A stretch of DNA of 64,000 nucleotides from Petrolisthes cinctipes (lineage: Eukaryota; Arthropoda; Malacostraca; Decapoda; Porcellanidae). A model generated the notes under the pieces. That model was not told the DNA's origin and did no database searches. It saw only the letters and a list, made by a program, of their open reading frames with translations. The DNA lies in the NCBI GenBank assembly GCA_033782935.1, contig JAWQEG010000416.1, forward strand, positions 62,001 through 126,000. Direction: 5' to 3'. Made by a program: the position numbers and the translations under genes. Below are positions 21,356 through 33,237 of this stretch, piece after piece (the first letter of the stretch is position 1; every line of letters starts with the position of its first letter).

Positions 21356-22165
21356 ATGACAGATGGGACTAAGAGGCGAGAGATTGTAAAATGTTTCAAG
21401 AAAGGAAGAGTGGATGTGATGGGAGTGACGGAGACGCATGTGAAAGGATGTGGAGTGGTTGAGTGTAAGGAGGGAAGGGAGAGTGGACTGTGGGAGGGAA
21501 TGGAGAGAGGAGTAGTATGGACGGGTATGAATGAAAAGAGTAAAGGAAGAGGGAAGGAAGGGTGTGCGCTGTTGGTGTCTCCGTGGGTGTGGAAGGGAGT
21601 GGATGGACATGAGTGGAATGGGTCAAGGATAGTATGGATGACTGAAAAGATTGGCATGGTGAAGTATGCGTGTGTGTGTGCATATGAACCAGTGGAAGAA
21701 AAGAGTAAGACGGGGAGAGAGAAGATGAGTGTTTTGGGAGGAGTTGAATGCATGTCTGAAAGGGATTGATAATGGAAGGAGAGTGGTGATGATGGGAGAC
21801 ATGAATGGAAAGATGGGAGGTGAGGAAGTGGGGAATATTGTGAGTAAGGAACAAATGAGAATGGTGAGTATCTGGTGGATGTCTGTGCTGGGAGGGAGTT
21901 GTTCTTGGCAAACACCTTTTTTCAGTACAAGGTGATCCACATGTATACATGGAGGAGAAGGGATGAGAGAGGAGAGCTAAAGAGTTTGATTGATTATGTG
22001 GCAGTGGATGAAAGGTTGAGGAAGGATGTGTATGATGCAAAAGTGGTGAGAGGAATGATCCAATGCTCCGACCATTTTGCGGTGTTGGTAAGGATGAAGG
22101 TTAGGGTTAAGTGGGAATATAGTATAAGGGATGAAGGGGTGAGAAACAAGATGGGAGGTGGCTAG
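21356..22165 (+). pseudogene. LINE apurinic-type endonuclease domain, frameshifted
   Basis: Seen in order: VDVMGVTETHVKG (active-site glutamate), a poorly conserved centre, VVMMGDMNGKMG (the D-x-N motif), SLIDYVAVDER and CSDHFAVL (the SDH motif). These are the hallmarks of the APE endonuclease that nicks target DNA for target-primed reverse transcription. The frame changes near 21740 and 21880 make the domain non-functional here. Candidate starts upstream (ATG at 21183) lead into a proline/glycine-rich segment that stops near 21350. Confidence 0.8.
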
Positions 22166-22877
22166 TGGGAAATTAGATGTAGCAGAGTATAGGGAGGAAT
22201 ATAAGAGGAGGGTGAGTGAGGTGCTGGGGGATGGAAGGATGGGGATAGGGGAGGGAGTGGGAGTAAATGCTGTGTATGAAATTTTTAAGAAAATAGTATT
22301 GAGGACAGCAGCAGAGGTAGTGGGATATAAGACAGAGAAGAGGGGCAAGAAAGGGAGTGCTTGCTGGTCAGAAGAAGTGAAAGATGCCGTAGAGAAGAAA
22401 AGGAACGCATATAGGGAAACATTACAGAGGAATGTGTCACAGAAAGGGAAAGAGAGATGGAAGAGAGACTATAATGTATGTAAGAGACACGTGAAAAGGA
22501 TGGTGAGTGAGAGTAAGAGGAGAGTGGGTGAGGAGTTTGGTATGAAACTGAGTGAAAAGTTTAAAGGGAACAAGAAATTATTCTGGAAGGAAGTGAAAAG
22601 AGATAGAGGAGAAGGAAAGTTTGGAAGCGTGAGAATGAAGAGAGAGGATGTAGTTACTGTAAGTAGAAGTGAGGAAGTGAAAGAAGTGTGGAAGAGGCAT
22701 TTTGATCGGTTGATGAATGGAGGGACGGGAGGGGAGGCGGTGGTGACATGCATGGGGATGGAGGCAGGTGGTAGACGACAAGATGTACAGGGAGAATTAG
22801 GATGGGAAGAGGTTAGGAAAGCAATAGGAAAGTTGAAGATGAAAAAGGCACCCGGGGGTGGATGGGATAACTGCTGA
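22158..22877 (+). pseudogene. LINE linker and start of RT
   Basis: A strongly basic, helical linker (many KR pairs) leads to EEVRKAIGKLKMKKAPGG. This is the typical LINE entry motif K-x-G-K-A-P-G before RT. Endonuclease-to-RT linkers of this kind are usual. A frameshift at the glycine run near 22855 separates it from the next frame. Confidence 0.75.
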
Positions 22878-22929
22878 AATGTTAAAGTGTAGGGGGGAGG
22901 TAGTGGTGGAATGGATGTTGCTTATATGC

Positions 22930-24093
22930 ACATTGGCTTGGAGGTAGGAAAAGGTGCCAGAGGATTGGAGGAGAGCCATGATTGTACCTTTGTATAAGGG
23001 GAAGGGGAGTAAGGATGAGTGTGGTAGCTATAGGGGAATAAGCCTTCTTAGTGTACCGGGGAAGGTGTATGGGAAGGTTCTTACTGAAAGACTGGTTGAA
23101 GTAACAGGGAATAAAGTTAGTGAGGAGCAGGGAGGGTTCAGAAAGGGTAGAGGATGTGTGGACCAAATATTTGCATTAAAATCAATAGTGGAGAAATATA
23201 TTGGGAAGGGTAGAAAGTTGTATGCTGCCTTCATGGACTTGGAGAAGGCATACGATAGAGTTGATAGGAAAGCTATGTCAGAGGTGTTGAGAATTTATGG
23301 TGTTGGGGGGTCTTTGCTGAAAGGCACTGAGGCCTTTTATGCAGAGGCAACAGCATGTGTGCGGGTAGAGGGTGATCTAAGTGAGAGTTTTAATATTAAC
23401 GTAGGGCTGAGACAGGGATGTGTTATGTCACCATGGCTGTTCAAAATATATATGGATGGTTGTATGAGAGAGATGAAAGCCATAGGGAATGGCCTATTGG
23501 TGAAATTGAGGCTGAATGAAGCAAATTGGTCCTTGGTGGCAAGTTTATTTGCGGATGTCAATGTGTTGATGGCTAAGAATGAAAGGGAGTTACAAAGGGT
23601 GGTGGATGATTTTCAGTCCGTGTATAAACGAAGAAAACTGAAGGTAAATGTTGGTAAGAGTAAGGTGAAGGTATTTGAGAGGACCAAAACAGAAGTAATT
23701 GACTTTGCTACACCCTATAGGGTGGCTGTACCAACTGGGACGAAATGTGAGATAACCTTAGGGGGTGAGAGGATAGAGGTGGTGAGGGAATTCAAGTACC
23801 TGGGAACAGTTCTGTGTAAACATGGAAGTATGGAAGGAGAAATCAGGGAGAGAGCAATGAGGGGCAGACAGGTCATAGGATCACTGGGGAGGATTATGAA
23901 GGGTAGGAGTGTGAGTATGGAAGTGAAAAAGGGACTGAAAAATAGTATTTTCCTGCCAACACTGACATATGCGTCGGAGACATGGACATGGAGTAGGGCT
24001 CATCATTCGAGAATAGGTGCTATGGAAATGGGTTACTTGAGAGGAGTATGTGGACTTACTAGGTGGGATGGAGAAAATAATGAGTGTGTATGA
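22930..24093 (+). pseudogene. LINE reverse transcriptase with altered active site
   Basis: Seen: PEDWRRAMIVPLYKGKG, SYRGISLLSVPGKVYGKVL, EQGGFRKGRGCVDQIF, FMDLEKAYDRVDR and GLRQGCVMSPWLF, the RT motifs in order. The catalytic motif reads LFADVNVLMA, so the second aspartate of the expected ADD is valine. The thumb region (FKYLGTVL, YASETWTW) follows. The lost catalytic aspartate and the frameshift at 24060-24093 indicate a dead copy. The frame upstream of the first methionine at 22954 is also RT-like. Confidence 0.88.
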
Positions 24094-24445
24094 GAGATGT
24101 GGTATGAGTGAGAAGGCAATTGGTATTGAGTGTGGAGTGGTAGAGAGAGTGAAGCGTAATACACTGAGATGGTTTGGACATGTAGAGAGAATGCAAGGTG
24201 TGGAGTTTGTAAAGGTGGTGTACGATAGTGAAGTTGTGGCACCTGGTGTGAGAGGTAGACCACCGGTTAGATGGCAGAACAGAGTGGAAGAGTATGTGAG
24301 AGCGAGAAGTGTGAGGGAGGAAGGGGGGATGGAGCAAGTGAGGAGGGAGTGTTGGAACAGGGAAAACTGGAGACTCTTCTGCCGTGGCCACCCCCTTGGT
24401 GGGAGTTCCCGGAGGGAGCGAGGCGTCGGAGCTATAGATGGATAG
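24050..24445 (+). pseudogene. LINE C-terminal region
   Basis: Continues the RT protein after a frameshift: RWFGHVERMQG, RGRPPVRWQNRVEEY and NRENWRLFCRGHPL are characteristic of the C-termini of this LINE type in many invertebrates. Its role is not well defined. Confidence 0.75.
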
Positions 24446-24480
24446 AAGAAAAATATATTATGACGTTAAGAGACACAGAA

Positions 24481-24754
24481 TTACACCAGTTATAACACCA
24501 AATAAGAGAACACAATCAGAGTAGAGTAGAGCAGATCTGGTATGTAGTAACGGAGTGAAGCCTGAGTCTTCACTGAGTTGAAGCGTTGTCGCAGGAACCA
24601 CACTGTGTGTGGACAAGAGGTTGCCAGTCCAGCTTTTTTGTGTAGCCTTTAGATCGGCGTTCTCTATGAAGGGTGGGAGGGGGACTGAGCTATTCCACTA
24701 CATACAAACAACTAGTTTAGTATATAAAACAACCCGCTCTTCCCCATCTCACCC
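24481..24754. other. no gene seen
   Basis: Junction between LINE and minisatellite; no structure was recognised. Confidence 0.4.
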
Positions 24755-26465
24755 ACAGTACTCTCTCTCTCTCCCCCATCACACCCACAGTACTCTCTCT
24801 CTCCCCCATCTCACCCACAGTACTCTCTCTCTCTCCCCCATCACACCCACAGTACTCTCTCTCTCCCCCATCACACCCACAGTACTCTCTCTCTCCCCCA
24901 TCACACCCACAGTACTCTCTCTCTCTCCCATCACACCAACAGTACTCTCTCTCTCCCCCATCACACCCACAGTACTCTCTCTCTCCCCCATCACACCCAC
25001 AGTACTCTCTCTCTCCCCCATCCCACCCACAGTACTCTCTCTCTCCCCCATCCCACCCTCAGTACTCTCTCTCTCTCTCCCATCCCACCCACAGTACTCT
25101 CTCTCTCCCCATCACACCCACAGTACTCTCTCTCTCTCTCTCTCTCTCTCCCCATCCCACCCACAGTACTCTCTCTCTCTCTCTCCCCATCCCACCCACA
25201 GTACTCTCTCTCTCCCCATCCCACCCACAGTACTCTCTCTCTCCCCATCCCACCCACAGTACTCTCTCTCTCTCTCCCCATCCCACCCACAGTACACTCT
25301 CTCTCTCCCCATCCCACCCACAGTACTCTCTCTCTCCCCCATCCCACCCACAGTACTCTCTCTCCCCATGACACCCACAGTACTCTCTCTCCCCATGACA
25401 CCCACAGTACTCTCTCTCTCTCCCCATCCCACCCACAGTACTCTCTCTCTCCCCCCATCCCACCCACAGTACTCTCTCTCTCCCCCCATCCCACCCACAG
25501 TACTCTCTCTCTCCCCCCATCCCACCCACAGTACTCTCTCTCTCCCCCCATCCCACCCACAGTACTCTCTCTCTCCCCCCATCCCACCCACAGTACTCTC
25601 TCTCTCCCCCCATCCCACCCACAGTACTCTCTCTCTCTCCCCATCCCACCCACAGTACTCTCTCTCTCTCCCCATCCCACCCACAGTACTCTCTCTCTCC
25701 CCCCATCCCACCCACAGTACTCTCTCTCTCTCCCCATCCCACCCACAGTACTCTCTCTCTCTCCCCATCCCACCCACAGTACTCTCTCTCTCCCCCCATC
25801 CCACCCACAGTACTCTCTCTCTCCCCCATCCGACCCACAGTACTCTCTCTCTCCCCATCCCACCCACAGTACTCTCTCTCTCTCCCCATCCCACCCACAG
25901 TACTCTCTCTCTCTCCCCATCCCACCCACAATACTCTCTCTCTCCCCCCATCCCACCCACAGTACTCTCTCTCTCCCCCCATCCCACCCACAGTACTCTC
26001 TCTCTCCCCCCATCCCACCCACAGTACTCTCTCTCTCCCCCCATCCCACCCACAGTACTCTCTCTCTCTCTCCCCATCCCACCCACAGTACTCTCTCTCT
26101 CCCCCCATCCCACCCACAGTACTCTCTCTCTCCCCCCATCCCACCCACAGTACTCTCTCTCTCCCCCCATCCCACCCACAGTACTCTCTCTCTCTCCCCA
26201 TCCCACCCACAGTACTCTCTCTCTCTCCCCATCCCACCCACAGTACTCTCTCTCTCCCCCCATCCCACCCACAGTACTCTCTCTCTCCCCCATCCGACCC
26301 ACAGTACTCTCTCTCTCCCCCCATCCCACCCACAGTACTCTCTCTCTCTCCCCATCCCACCCACAGTACTCTCTCTCTCTCCCCATCCCACCCACAGTAC
26401 TCTCTCTCTCCCCCCATCCCACCCACAGTACTCTCTCTCTCCCCCATCCGACCCACAGTACTCTC
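24755..26465. repeat. CT-rich minisatellite with splice-acceptor-like units
   Basis: About 58 tandem units of 26-34 bp, each a CT run, CCCC, ATCCCACC and CACAGTA. Unit length changes mostly by whole CT dinucleotides and C residues. Both strands stay open for hundreds of codons because the unit has few stop-forming triplets. The resulting low-complexity frames (for example the 668-codon plus frame from 24609) are not genes. Confidence 0.95.
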
Positions 26466-26671
26466 TTCTACACACACTGTGGGCCGAGTGCTGCCAAAGT
26501 AGTGTCTGTTTTCCTCATCGTGAAGTTGCCTCCATTTTCTTATGTTAGTCGTTGTAAAAGAAAACGGCACAAGGTCTACAGATTAGGTGATAATCTACGC
26601 AATGTTCAAGTTTAGGATCCCGCAGAGGGCAGCTCATGGGCGGCATAATATGCGGGGGTTGTGCGGGGGAT

Positions 26672-28169
26672 TTAGGGATCCAGGGTAGGATTAGGAAGAG
26701 GGTTAGGATAAGACTGGATTGGGTCAGGGACTGTGGGTTGGGGATTAGGATTGGGGAGGTAATGATTGGTGATCCTATTTCTAAACGTGTCAAAAGTGGG
26801 GCTATTAACTACGTGAGATGGGAGATGATTCCACTCTTGGATGCTGCGGGGAAAGAATGAGTGCCTAAATATATCAGTGCTTGTCTGATATGTATGGTAT
26901 TTTAAGTTGTGGCTGCCTCTAGTGGATCGTATACTTGTAGGGTGTAGATATGTGTCTTTGTCTATGTCAACTAACTTGTTTGTGATTTTGTATATCATCT
27001 GTTGTCTGTGTATCTGTCTTCGTGTTACTAATGGGTCTAGTTTTGTGTCTTGTTTAAGCAAAGTGACTGATGTAGTGTGTCTGTAAACACGTCTGGCCCA
27101 TCTTGCAGTCTTATTTTGTATGGACTCTAATTTATTGATATTATTGTAAGTGTGTGGGTCCCAGACGGTGTCGCAATAATCTAAATGTTGCCGAACGAAA
27201 GTGTTATATGCAATAATTTTGGTGTCTGTGTTACACCTGCTGAGGTTCCTGCGCAAAAACCCCAGGACCCTACTAGCTTTGGCCCTGATGTTACCTATGT
27301 GTGTGTTCCACCTCATGTCCGCTGAGATGTGGACGCCCAAGTATTTGTGGGAAGTGACTGAGTTGAGGTTGGTGTTGTGTAGTTGGTATGTATATGGAAT
27401 GACATTATGGGCACGGGTAAAACGGATGTGATGGCATTTGTCTGGTCTAAATGTCATCTGCCACTTGACTTCCCAGTCTTCAAGTGCAGTTAGGTCGTCC
27501 TGTAGTCAAAGGCAGTCATTCCTATCATTAATCAGTCTGTAAACTAAGCTATCGTCTGCAAAGAGTCTAGTGGTAGAGGAAAGTGAGAGTGGGAGGTCAT
27601 TAATGTATGAAAGGAAGAGAAGGGGACCCAGGACAGTTCCCTGGGGTACCCTAGAGGTCACAGGAACAGAGGAGACTGACTGTCGTCAAGAACTACACGT
27701 TGCTTTCTGGTATTCAAGAACGTTCTAATCCAGTGAAGAAGTTGTCCCTGTATGCCATATAATTCTAATTTGTGTAGTAGTCTTTGGAGAGGGATTTTGG
27801 CAAAGTCTAATACTATGGTGTCAACCTGTCTAATTTTTGTGTCATTGAGGGACTGCAAGATGTCATGAGTAGTTACCAGTAACTGCGTCTCACACGAACG
27901 TTTAGGCCGAAAACCGTGTTGATTGTCAGTCAGTATATATTGTCTATCAAAGTGTTCCATTATGTGTCTATGAATAATGTGTCCTAAATTTTGCAGGGGA
28001 CTGAGGTAAGTGAAATAGGTCTATAATTAATGGGAAAGGTTCTGTCTCCGGATTTAAAAATTGGGGTCACATTTGCCAAAAGCCAGTCTTGGGGGAGTTC
28101 ACCGGTCTGTAAAGTCTGTGAGAATATAACCTGCAGGACAGGGGCAAGAACGCTAGCATTAGTCCTCAA
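26672..28169 (-). pseudogene. LINE reverse transcriptase and C-terminal region, fragmented
   Basis: Pieces at 28169-27984 (DWLLANVTPIFKSGDR, NYRPISLTSV), 27960-27658 (NQHGFRPKRSCETQLL, VLDFAKIPL where DFAKAFD is expected) and 27550-26672. The active-site sequence LFADDSLVY is intact at about 27551-27562, but stops and frameshifts (for example TGA near 27504) break the frame. The C-terminus (YLGVHISADMRWNTHI, SFFPRSIQEWNHLPSHVV) is typical of CR1/L2/Jockey-type LINEs. Confidence 0.85.
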
Positions 28170-28175
28170 TATCCT

Positions 28176-29087
28176 TCAGGGTATATTGTCTGGTCCAGTC
28201 GCTTTGTGTATGTCTACCTCAGATAAGAGTTTCTCAATTCCTTGGGTGTTTATATGAATGGGAGGGATAGGTGGGTGTGATGGTGTTGGCATGTCTGGTA
28301 AGTGTTCATGTTCATGGGTAAAAACGGACTGGAATTGTGTGTTAAGGGCGTTGGCTTTGTCTTGTGGGTGTGTAACCAATGAATTGTTGTGTAGTAATGT
28401 TGTAATACCGTTCGAGTCTTGTTTGCGTGCTTTAAAAAAGCTGAAGAATTTTTTGTGGTTTTGTGTGTTGTCTGCGAGGAAAGTGGATGTGTATTTAGTT
28501 TCTTTCTGTAGTGTTTTCTGTATATTTTTGTATTCTAACCAGTGTTCTGTATCGTTGTATCGTTTTGCTCTGTTGTATGCTTTTACCTTGTTTCTGTTTA
28601 GTCTTTTTAATTGTCTATTGTACCATGGTAGTGACCGGTTATGTGTGATGGTTTTCGTAGGTATGTGTTTGTCCATTGTGTCGCGTATAAAGTCACGAAG
28701 TCTGGTCCAGTTTGTTTCCACAGAGCTGGCCATTGGGTCTGAGTCAAGGAACGAGTCACGAAATTCAACTAAGTCTTGGGTAATGCCACCCATGTCAGCT
28801 CTATTGTACATGTAAATTGTCCTGGGTAATTGTTTTTGTGTTGTTGGCTTGATGTTTGCGTCAATGAGTACCATCTCATGGTCACTAAGACCAGGTAGTA
28901 CTCGTGTCCGTGTAATTAAGGAAATGTTGTTTGTGAGAAATAAGTCTAATATGTTGGATGTGACCCCGTGTCTTATGTTAGGATTATGTCTTTCTACACT
29001 GACTTGTGTGCGTGTTGGTTCGAGTACTGTTTGAGTAAGTGAGTGGGTGTTAATGATGTCAATGAAATTTTCATGTAAGAGTTTCAT
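28176..29087 (-). pseudogene. LINE endonuclease C-half and linker
   Basis: Seen: SNILDLFLTNN and GLSDHEMVL, the closing endonuclease motifs, then SLPWYNRQLKRLNRNKVKAYNRAKR and a long basic helical linker. It ends with DIHKATGPDNIP, the K-x-x-G-P-D entry motif before RT. It is one codon away from the upstream frame, so the original protein was probably continuous. Confidence 0.85.
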
Positions 29088-29088
29088 A

Positions 29089-30483
29089 TCATTCTGTAAT
29101 AGTAAGTCGCCTTATATGGGTGGAATTGTCCAGTGTCGCCTGTGCTGTCCAGTTTATGTCGGGAAGGTTAAAGTCACCAGCCAACCATATATTTTTGGAG
29201 GGGTCAATTTTAGATAAACAATCGTCAAGGGTCTGCAGGTATTCTAAGTTTGAATTTGGGGGACGATAAAATGATCCTATAATGAGTGTCCTGCAGCCCT
29301 GTATCTGTATTTTAGTCCATATAATTTCAGAGTCCGTGTTCAGTTCGGTGGCTGGGGTCGCAACTAGTCCTGGCTTTGTCGCAATTAGGACTCCGCCATG
29401 TTTATCATCTATTCTGTCCTTCCTGTGTAGGGTCATATTATAGGGACTGTCCGTCGGGAAGATTTCACTGTCCTGGATGTCAGGTGTGAGCCAGGTCTCT
29501 GTCCCTATAATAATGTCGGGGTCATAGGTCTGGAGGGTTTGGTGAAAGGCGGCTCTTTTGTTTATGATGCTGCGGAAGTTAATGATTAGGGTACGAAGGG
29601 AAGACAGTTTTTTATGGGTGATGGAGTCGAGTGTGGTGTTAGTGGTAGAATGGGGTGTGAGGATGGATGATCTATTGGGGATGGTGATTGGTGTTATGGA
29701 GAATGAGTGTGCACTATGGAGAGTCTGGTTGGGTGTAGAATGGTTTGGGAGTGGAGGAGTGGATGATGCGGAGTTAAGGGAAGTCATGTCTTGCTGTCGG
29801 TTTTGTTTAGGGGAGGAATTGTCTCTGTTGCGTCTACCTAAACGTCGGGTGATCCTATCTAATGGTGGAGGTGTGTTGTCAGTTGTGGGTGGTGGTGAAG
29901 ATGAAGTGGTGGTGTCTAATAAACTGAATCTATTGGTGTAGTGTATTGGGGATTGAAAAAGGGAGGAGATAAAATTAGGCGCACCACAGTCCCAGCAGAT
30001 CCACGAAAGGCTCCGACCCTCCAATCCGTCGAACGCCGCCGTGAAGCCCCCAACACAGCTGACATGATACCAGCCTGCATGCTGGGAAACCTCACAGCAG
30101 CGATCGCACTGGATGGCCCGCTGGCCCCATTTCACCGCCCGTCGGCATAATTGACAGGGGTACTTTGGGGAGCGGGGGCCAGGGTTGATCAGAGCCCCTG
30201 TGTCACCACACAACATAAGGAGCAACAGGGCACCCCGGAGATTGCCGAGGCAAGCCACCTTTAACCCTTGAGGGCCCTTAGGGGTGCCCAGGTTCCCAAA
30301 CAGGTGTGTGTATATGGAGGTGTGGGTGTAGATGTCTGGTGTTAGTGAGTCTGGTGTGTTGGTATGTGTGCAGCCAGTGTTTTTATTGTCAGTGTTGTAG
30401 AGTATTAAAACTAGTGAGCAGTATGTGTAGAATATTGTTAGTGTACATGTGTATGTTGTTTTGTGTGGGGTGTGTCTGTACAT
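29089..30483 (-). pseudogene. LINE N-terminus: 2A-like remnant, PHD finger, endonuclease N-half
   Basis: A frame of 464 codons, nominally from 30483 (the true start is unclear). Residues 86-103 read LLLLMLCGDTGALINPGP, a hydrophobic stretch ending in NPGP like a 2A peptide but without the usual D-x-E-x-N spacing. Residues 110-166 form a C4HC3 PHD finger (C110, C113, C126, C129, H140, C143, C163, C166). The endonuclease begins near residue 310 (TETWL, GSFYRPP, GDFNLPDINW). PHD fingers are known in ORFs of several CR1/L2-type LINEs. The frame ends at 29089, where a stop or frameshift separates it from the SDH half. Confidence 0.85.
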
Positions 30484-30600
30484 GTTTATAAAGCACCAAT
30501 ATAAATATACAACACAAACTTACCCCTGTACCGAGACAGTCTGCACAGCTGCAGGAAGGAATAAAACGTAAACAAACCCCTAACTTGTGTCAGGGGTCAG

Positions 30601-31311
30601 TTATATAAAAAAAAAGAGAATTGATAATAAAACCTATGAATTTAACTAAAAAGGATATACAAATGTTAAAAAGATGATAAAATACACTAAAAAAAGAACT
30701 GTATTATTAAAAATAGTGAAAATTGAGGGGTGGGGGACGGTGTTATGTTGAGGGAGGGTCTGTGTAAATTTAAAAGATATTAAAAACGGTAATAAAAAGA
30801 AGGAAAAGATGACGTGAAATGACAGCCAGAACAAACAATCTCGATACTTATCTTGATGAAATGTGATGATATGAAGGGTTCGTTAATTTAAAAAAAAAGA
30901 GGAAAGGATAAATGAGAAGGAAGACGGAGCTCGGGGAGGACACGTCCGAGTCCAGGGACTCTACGAAGATCATTATAACAACAGGTTTATCCGTATATTT
31001 CCCACGTTGTAATTTCACACACTGCCTCATACATATCACTACATATAACATAACTATAAATAAGGGAAATGCTTTCTTGTATAACGAAAATTTTAATTTT
31101 GTTCATTATTGTAATACAAATAATATAATTATTTGCAAACATTACAAGGATTATTAAAATCAATGTAAATTAATAATGTTAATATAAATGGTCAGTTTAT
31201 ATACCACAGAAAGTAATACACTACTTTAATAGACTTCATAAATACAGACCATGAAAACATAAGCCAGCATTACATACCTACAGTATTAATATAAATGAAA
31301 CGGCACAACTA
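30601..31311. other. no gene seen
   Basis: Strongly AT-rich with several A runs. Short frames have no domain. Confidence 0.45.
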
Positions 31312-31650
31312 TTACGTGAGAAGAGAATGTAGCGTAGCTTCTGAAGGAAGGAATTTATTACAGCACTCTTGTGACTTAACTGACTCAGACAGAACAGTCA
31401 GTGCTTGGAGTGCTGGCATCTGGAGCCTGTTCCTGGTATCTGTTTTAATTAAATTTAATTTAGAAAACAGTCTTTCTGCAGCATTGTTGCATGTAGGTAG
31501 TGCCAACACCTGCAATGCGAAAGTAGCAAAGTTATTAAATTGATGTACTCCCTCATTGTCCTTCATTTCCTGTAATTTATTATAAAAGTCAGTGATATTA
31601 CAATCCTGTATATGTACCGCATGTCTGTCAGGACATTGAGGTAGGTTCAC
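31312..31650 (-). pseudogene. hAT transposase C-terminal dimerisation domain fragment
   Basis: The 112-codon frame contains FATFALQVLALPTCNNAAERLFSKLN split here only for description; P-x-x-N-A-x-x-E-R-x-F-S is the hallmark of the hATC dimerisation domain. No catalytic domain is found on the same strand upstream. It is a separate copy and a different family from the hAT relic at 33281. Confidence 0.85.
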
Positions 31651-32632
31651 GTTCTATAAAATTTAATGTTTAACATCAATAGAAATTTTCACCTCGCATT
31701 TCTCTTTGACAGAAAATGGAAGAAAATGGAATGTTGTGTATGGTATACGATCATAATATGCAGGAGAGGTTGGTATTCAGTAAACATTTAGCTAATATAC
31801 GATTACAGTACAACGCACACAGTGCATAATACAAATATGAATAACACTGTGTACAGCAGCTAAGATGATGATTCAATGGGTTTCTTCAAGAACTGACGGG
31901 ACAAGGAGGATAAAATTCACCAGAGTGCATTGGTTTGTTGTCACGGCGATGTGGACGTGGACGAGTTTGTCCACAGAGGGTTGCCAGACTTCACCATATA
32001 ACCACGCTGGCATACAAATATCCACAAAACGGCAACACTGCCAGTGCGTTGGTGAGCCGAATGTAGGAGCTTTGTACCCCGTACTGACAGCGGATTGGTC
32101 AGTCTAGAGATACCAGCAGGTCAATGATTGGTTGGTATGCGCAACTGCTGCTCAAACTGGGTAGTTAAGGGCAGCAGCTGGTGGCTAGTTGTCGGGCTGG
32201 TTCTGGTTGTCGGTTACAGGGCCGTGACAGCGGGCTCACACGTTCTGTTCCCGTCCGTCCATCCCCTGGACGCCGCAGTGCTGCATGCGGCACCGAGTTA
32301 TTTGCCACTTGCCAATTTTGGTATTCCATTTCCGAAATTATTCAACATATTTAGAAATATTCCAAAAGTTTCGCCAATTGAATCTCTTTTTCTTGTGATG
32401 AAAACTGAAAATGATAAAAAGTAAAATTTTCGAAAATTATACGCGTGCACCTGGCATGCTGGCAACCCTCGTTAGTCTGTTACAGTGTTACTACTCGCCA
32501 TTCCGTTCTGGACCTGTCCACTGTCCGTTCATAAGGTTCATTCAATCATTCATCCTGGCCAGTTTACAGACCGCTGTCCATAAAGGTGGACGTCTGCAGT
32601 GCTTGCAGTACCGTGCACGCTGACCAAATTAA
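31651..32632. other. no gene seen; probable left flank of the hAT relic
   Basis: Includes TTACAGGGCCGTGACAG at 32214-32230, like the LTR terminus of the Gmr1-like element. The plus-strand frames at 32128-32623 have no recognisable domain. Confidence 0.4.
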
Positions 32633-33237
32633 CCCCTTGGAACCGATTGACCGACATATCGGTGATAAAAAAATTAATGGTTCGCTCCGAATCACCGACA
32701 TGTCGACGTACCTATAAAAAACTGTAGCGAGTAGCTAGCGAGCTGGCGTTGGTAACGATGGAAAGCTAACGTCCTTGAGAAAAGGATTGACTGTGGTAGT
32801 GGTGTTTGGCAGCTGCGTATGCCAACAAGGAAATATCTCACCACTACATGGTGTTTTCTTATGTTTCTCGTATCTCTCTGCTGTCTACTATACTCCAGGA
32901 GAGTCTAGACAGACAAAATTACACTGAAATACGTTTATTATCATTGAAAACCACTTAAACGCATTATTTAGGTGTTTATATACATGTTTAGAGGTACGCA
33001 GAGCGTATGAGGTTTTCTTTCATGCGTTTCAGGGGATACTATTTATTTATTTTCGGACTTTGACGCTCTGTCATACGCAAACGCGTACACCTAGGAGGCT
33101 CCCGTTTTCAGTTCCTGGTGTGTAAATTCAAGCTCTTTCATTCTGTAAGAACAAAATTTGCCTACATGAAAGTTGAAAATTGACCCCCAGAAGTCGGCTG
33201 GGGATGAAAAAAAAAAAAAGAAGTCGGTCCTAAGGGG
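32633..33237. mobile_element. piggyBac-type MITE, 605 bp
   Basis: Flanked by TTAA at 32629-32632 and 33238-33241. The left end CCCCTTGGAACCGA matches the right end read inward, CCCCTTAGGACCGA, at 12 of 14 positions. TTAA target duplication with CCY-type ends is the piggyBac hallmark. No transposase is encoded. Confidence 0.8.

Larger units (their letters stand above)
20930..24480 (+). mobile_element. APE-type non-LTR retrotransposon (RTE-like), decayed
   Basis: A GC-richer 5' region (20930-21240) leads to endonuclease, RT and a C-terminal region in one orientation. The endonuclease is spread over three frames and RT over two. The end lies near 24480 before the CT-rich minisatellite. A scrap of the same kind of element lies at 12420-12900. 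Clade assignment is tentative, based on the GYVTETH-like endonuclease start and the RWFGHVERM-type tail. Confidence 0.8.
26605..30600 (-). mobile_element. CR1/L2-type LINE with PHD finger, decayed
   Basis: The minus strand encodes, in order, an N-terminal segment with a 2A-like remnant, a PHD finger, an APE endonuclease, a linker, RT and a C-terminal domain. The 3' end is near 26605 and the 5' end is near 30600. The endonuclease and PHD frames are long and open, while RT is broken in several places. Confidence 0.85.

Noticed and set aside
24609..26615. A 668-codon plus-strand frame and several long minus-strand frames
   Set aside because: They are translations of the CT-rich minisatellite; the composition is purely repetitive, both strands are equally open and no domain is present.
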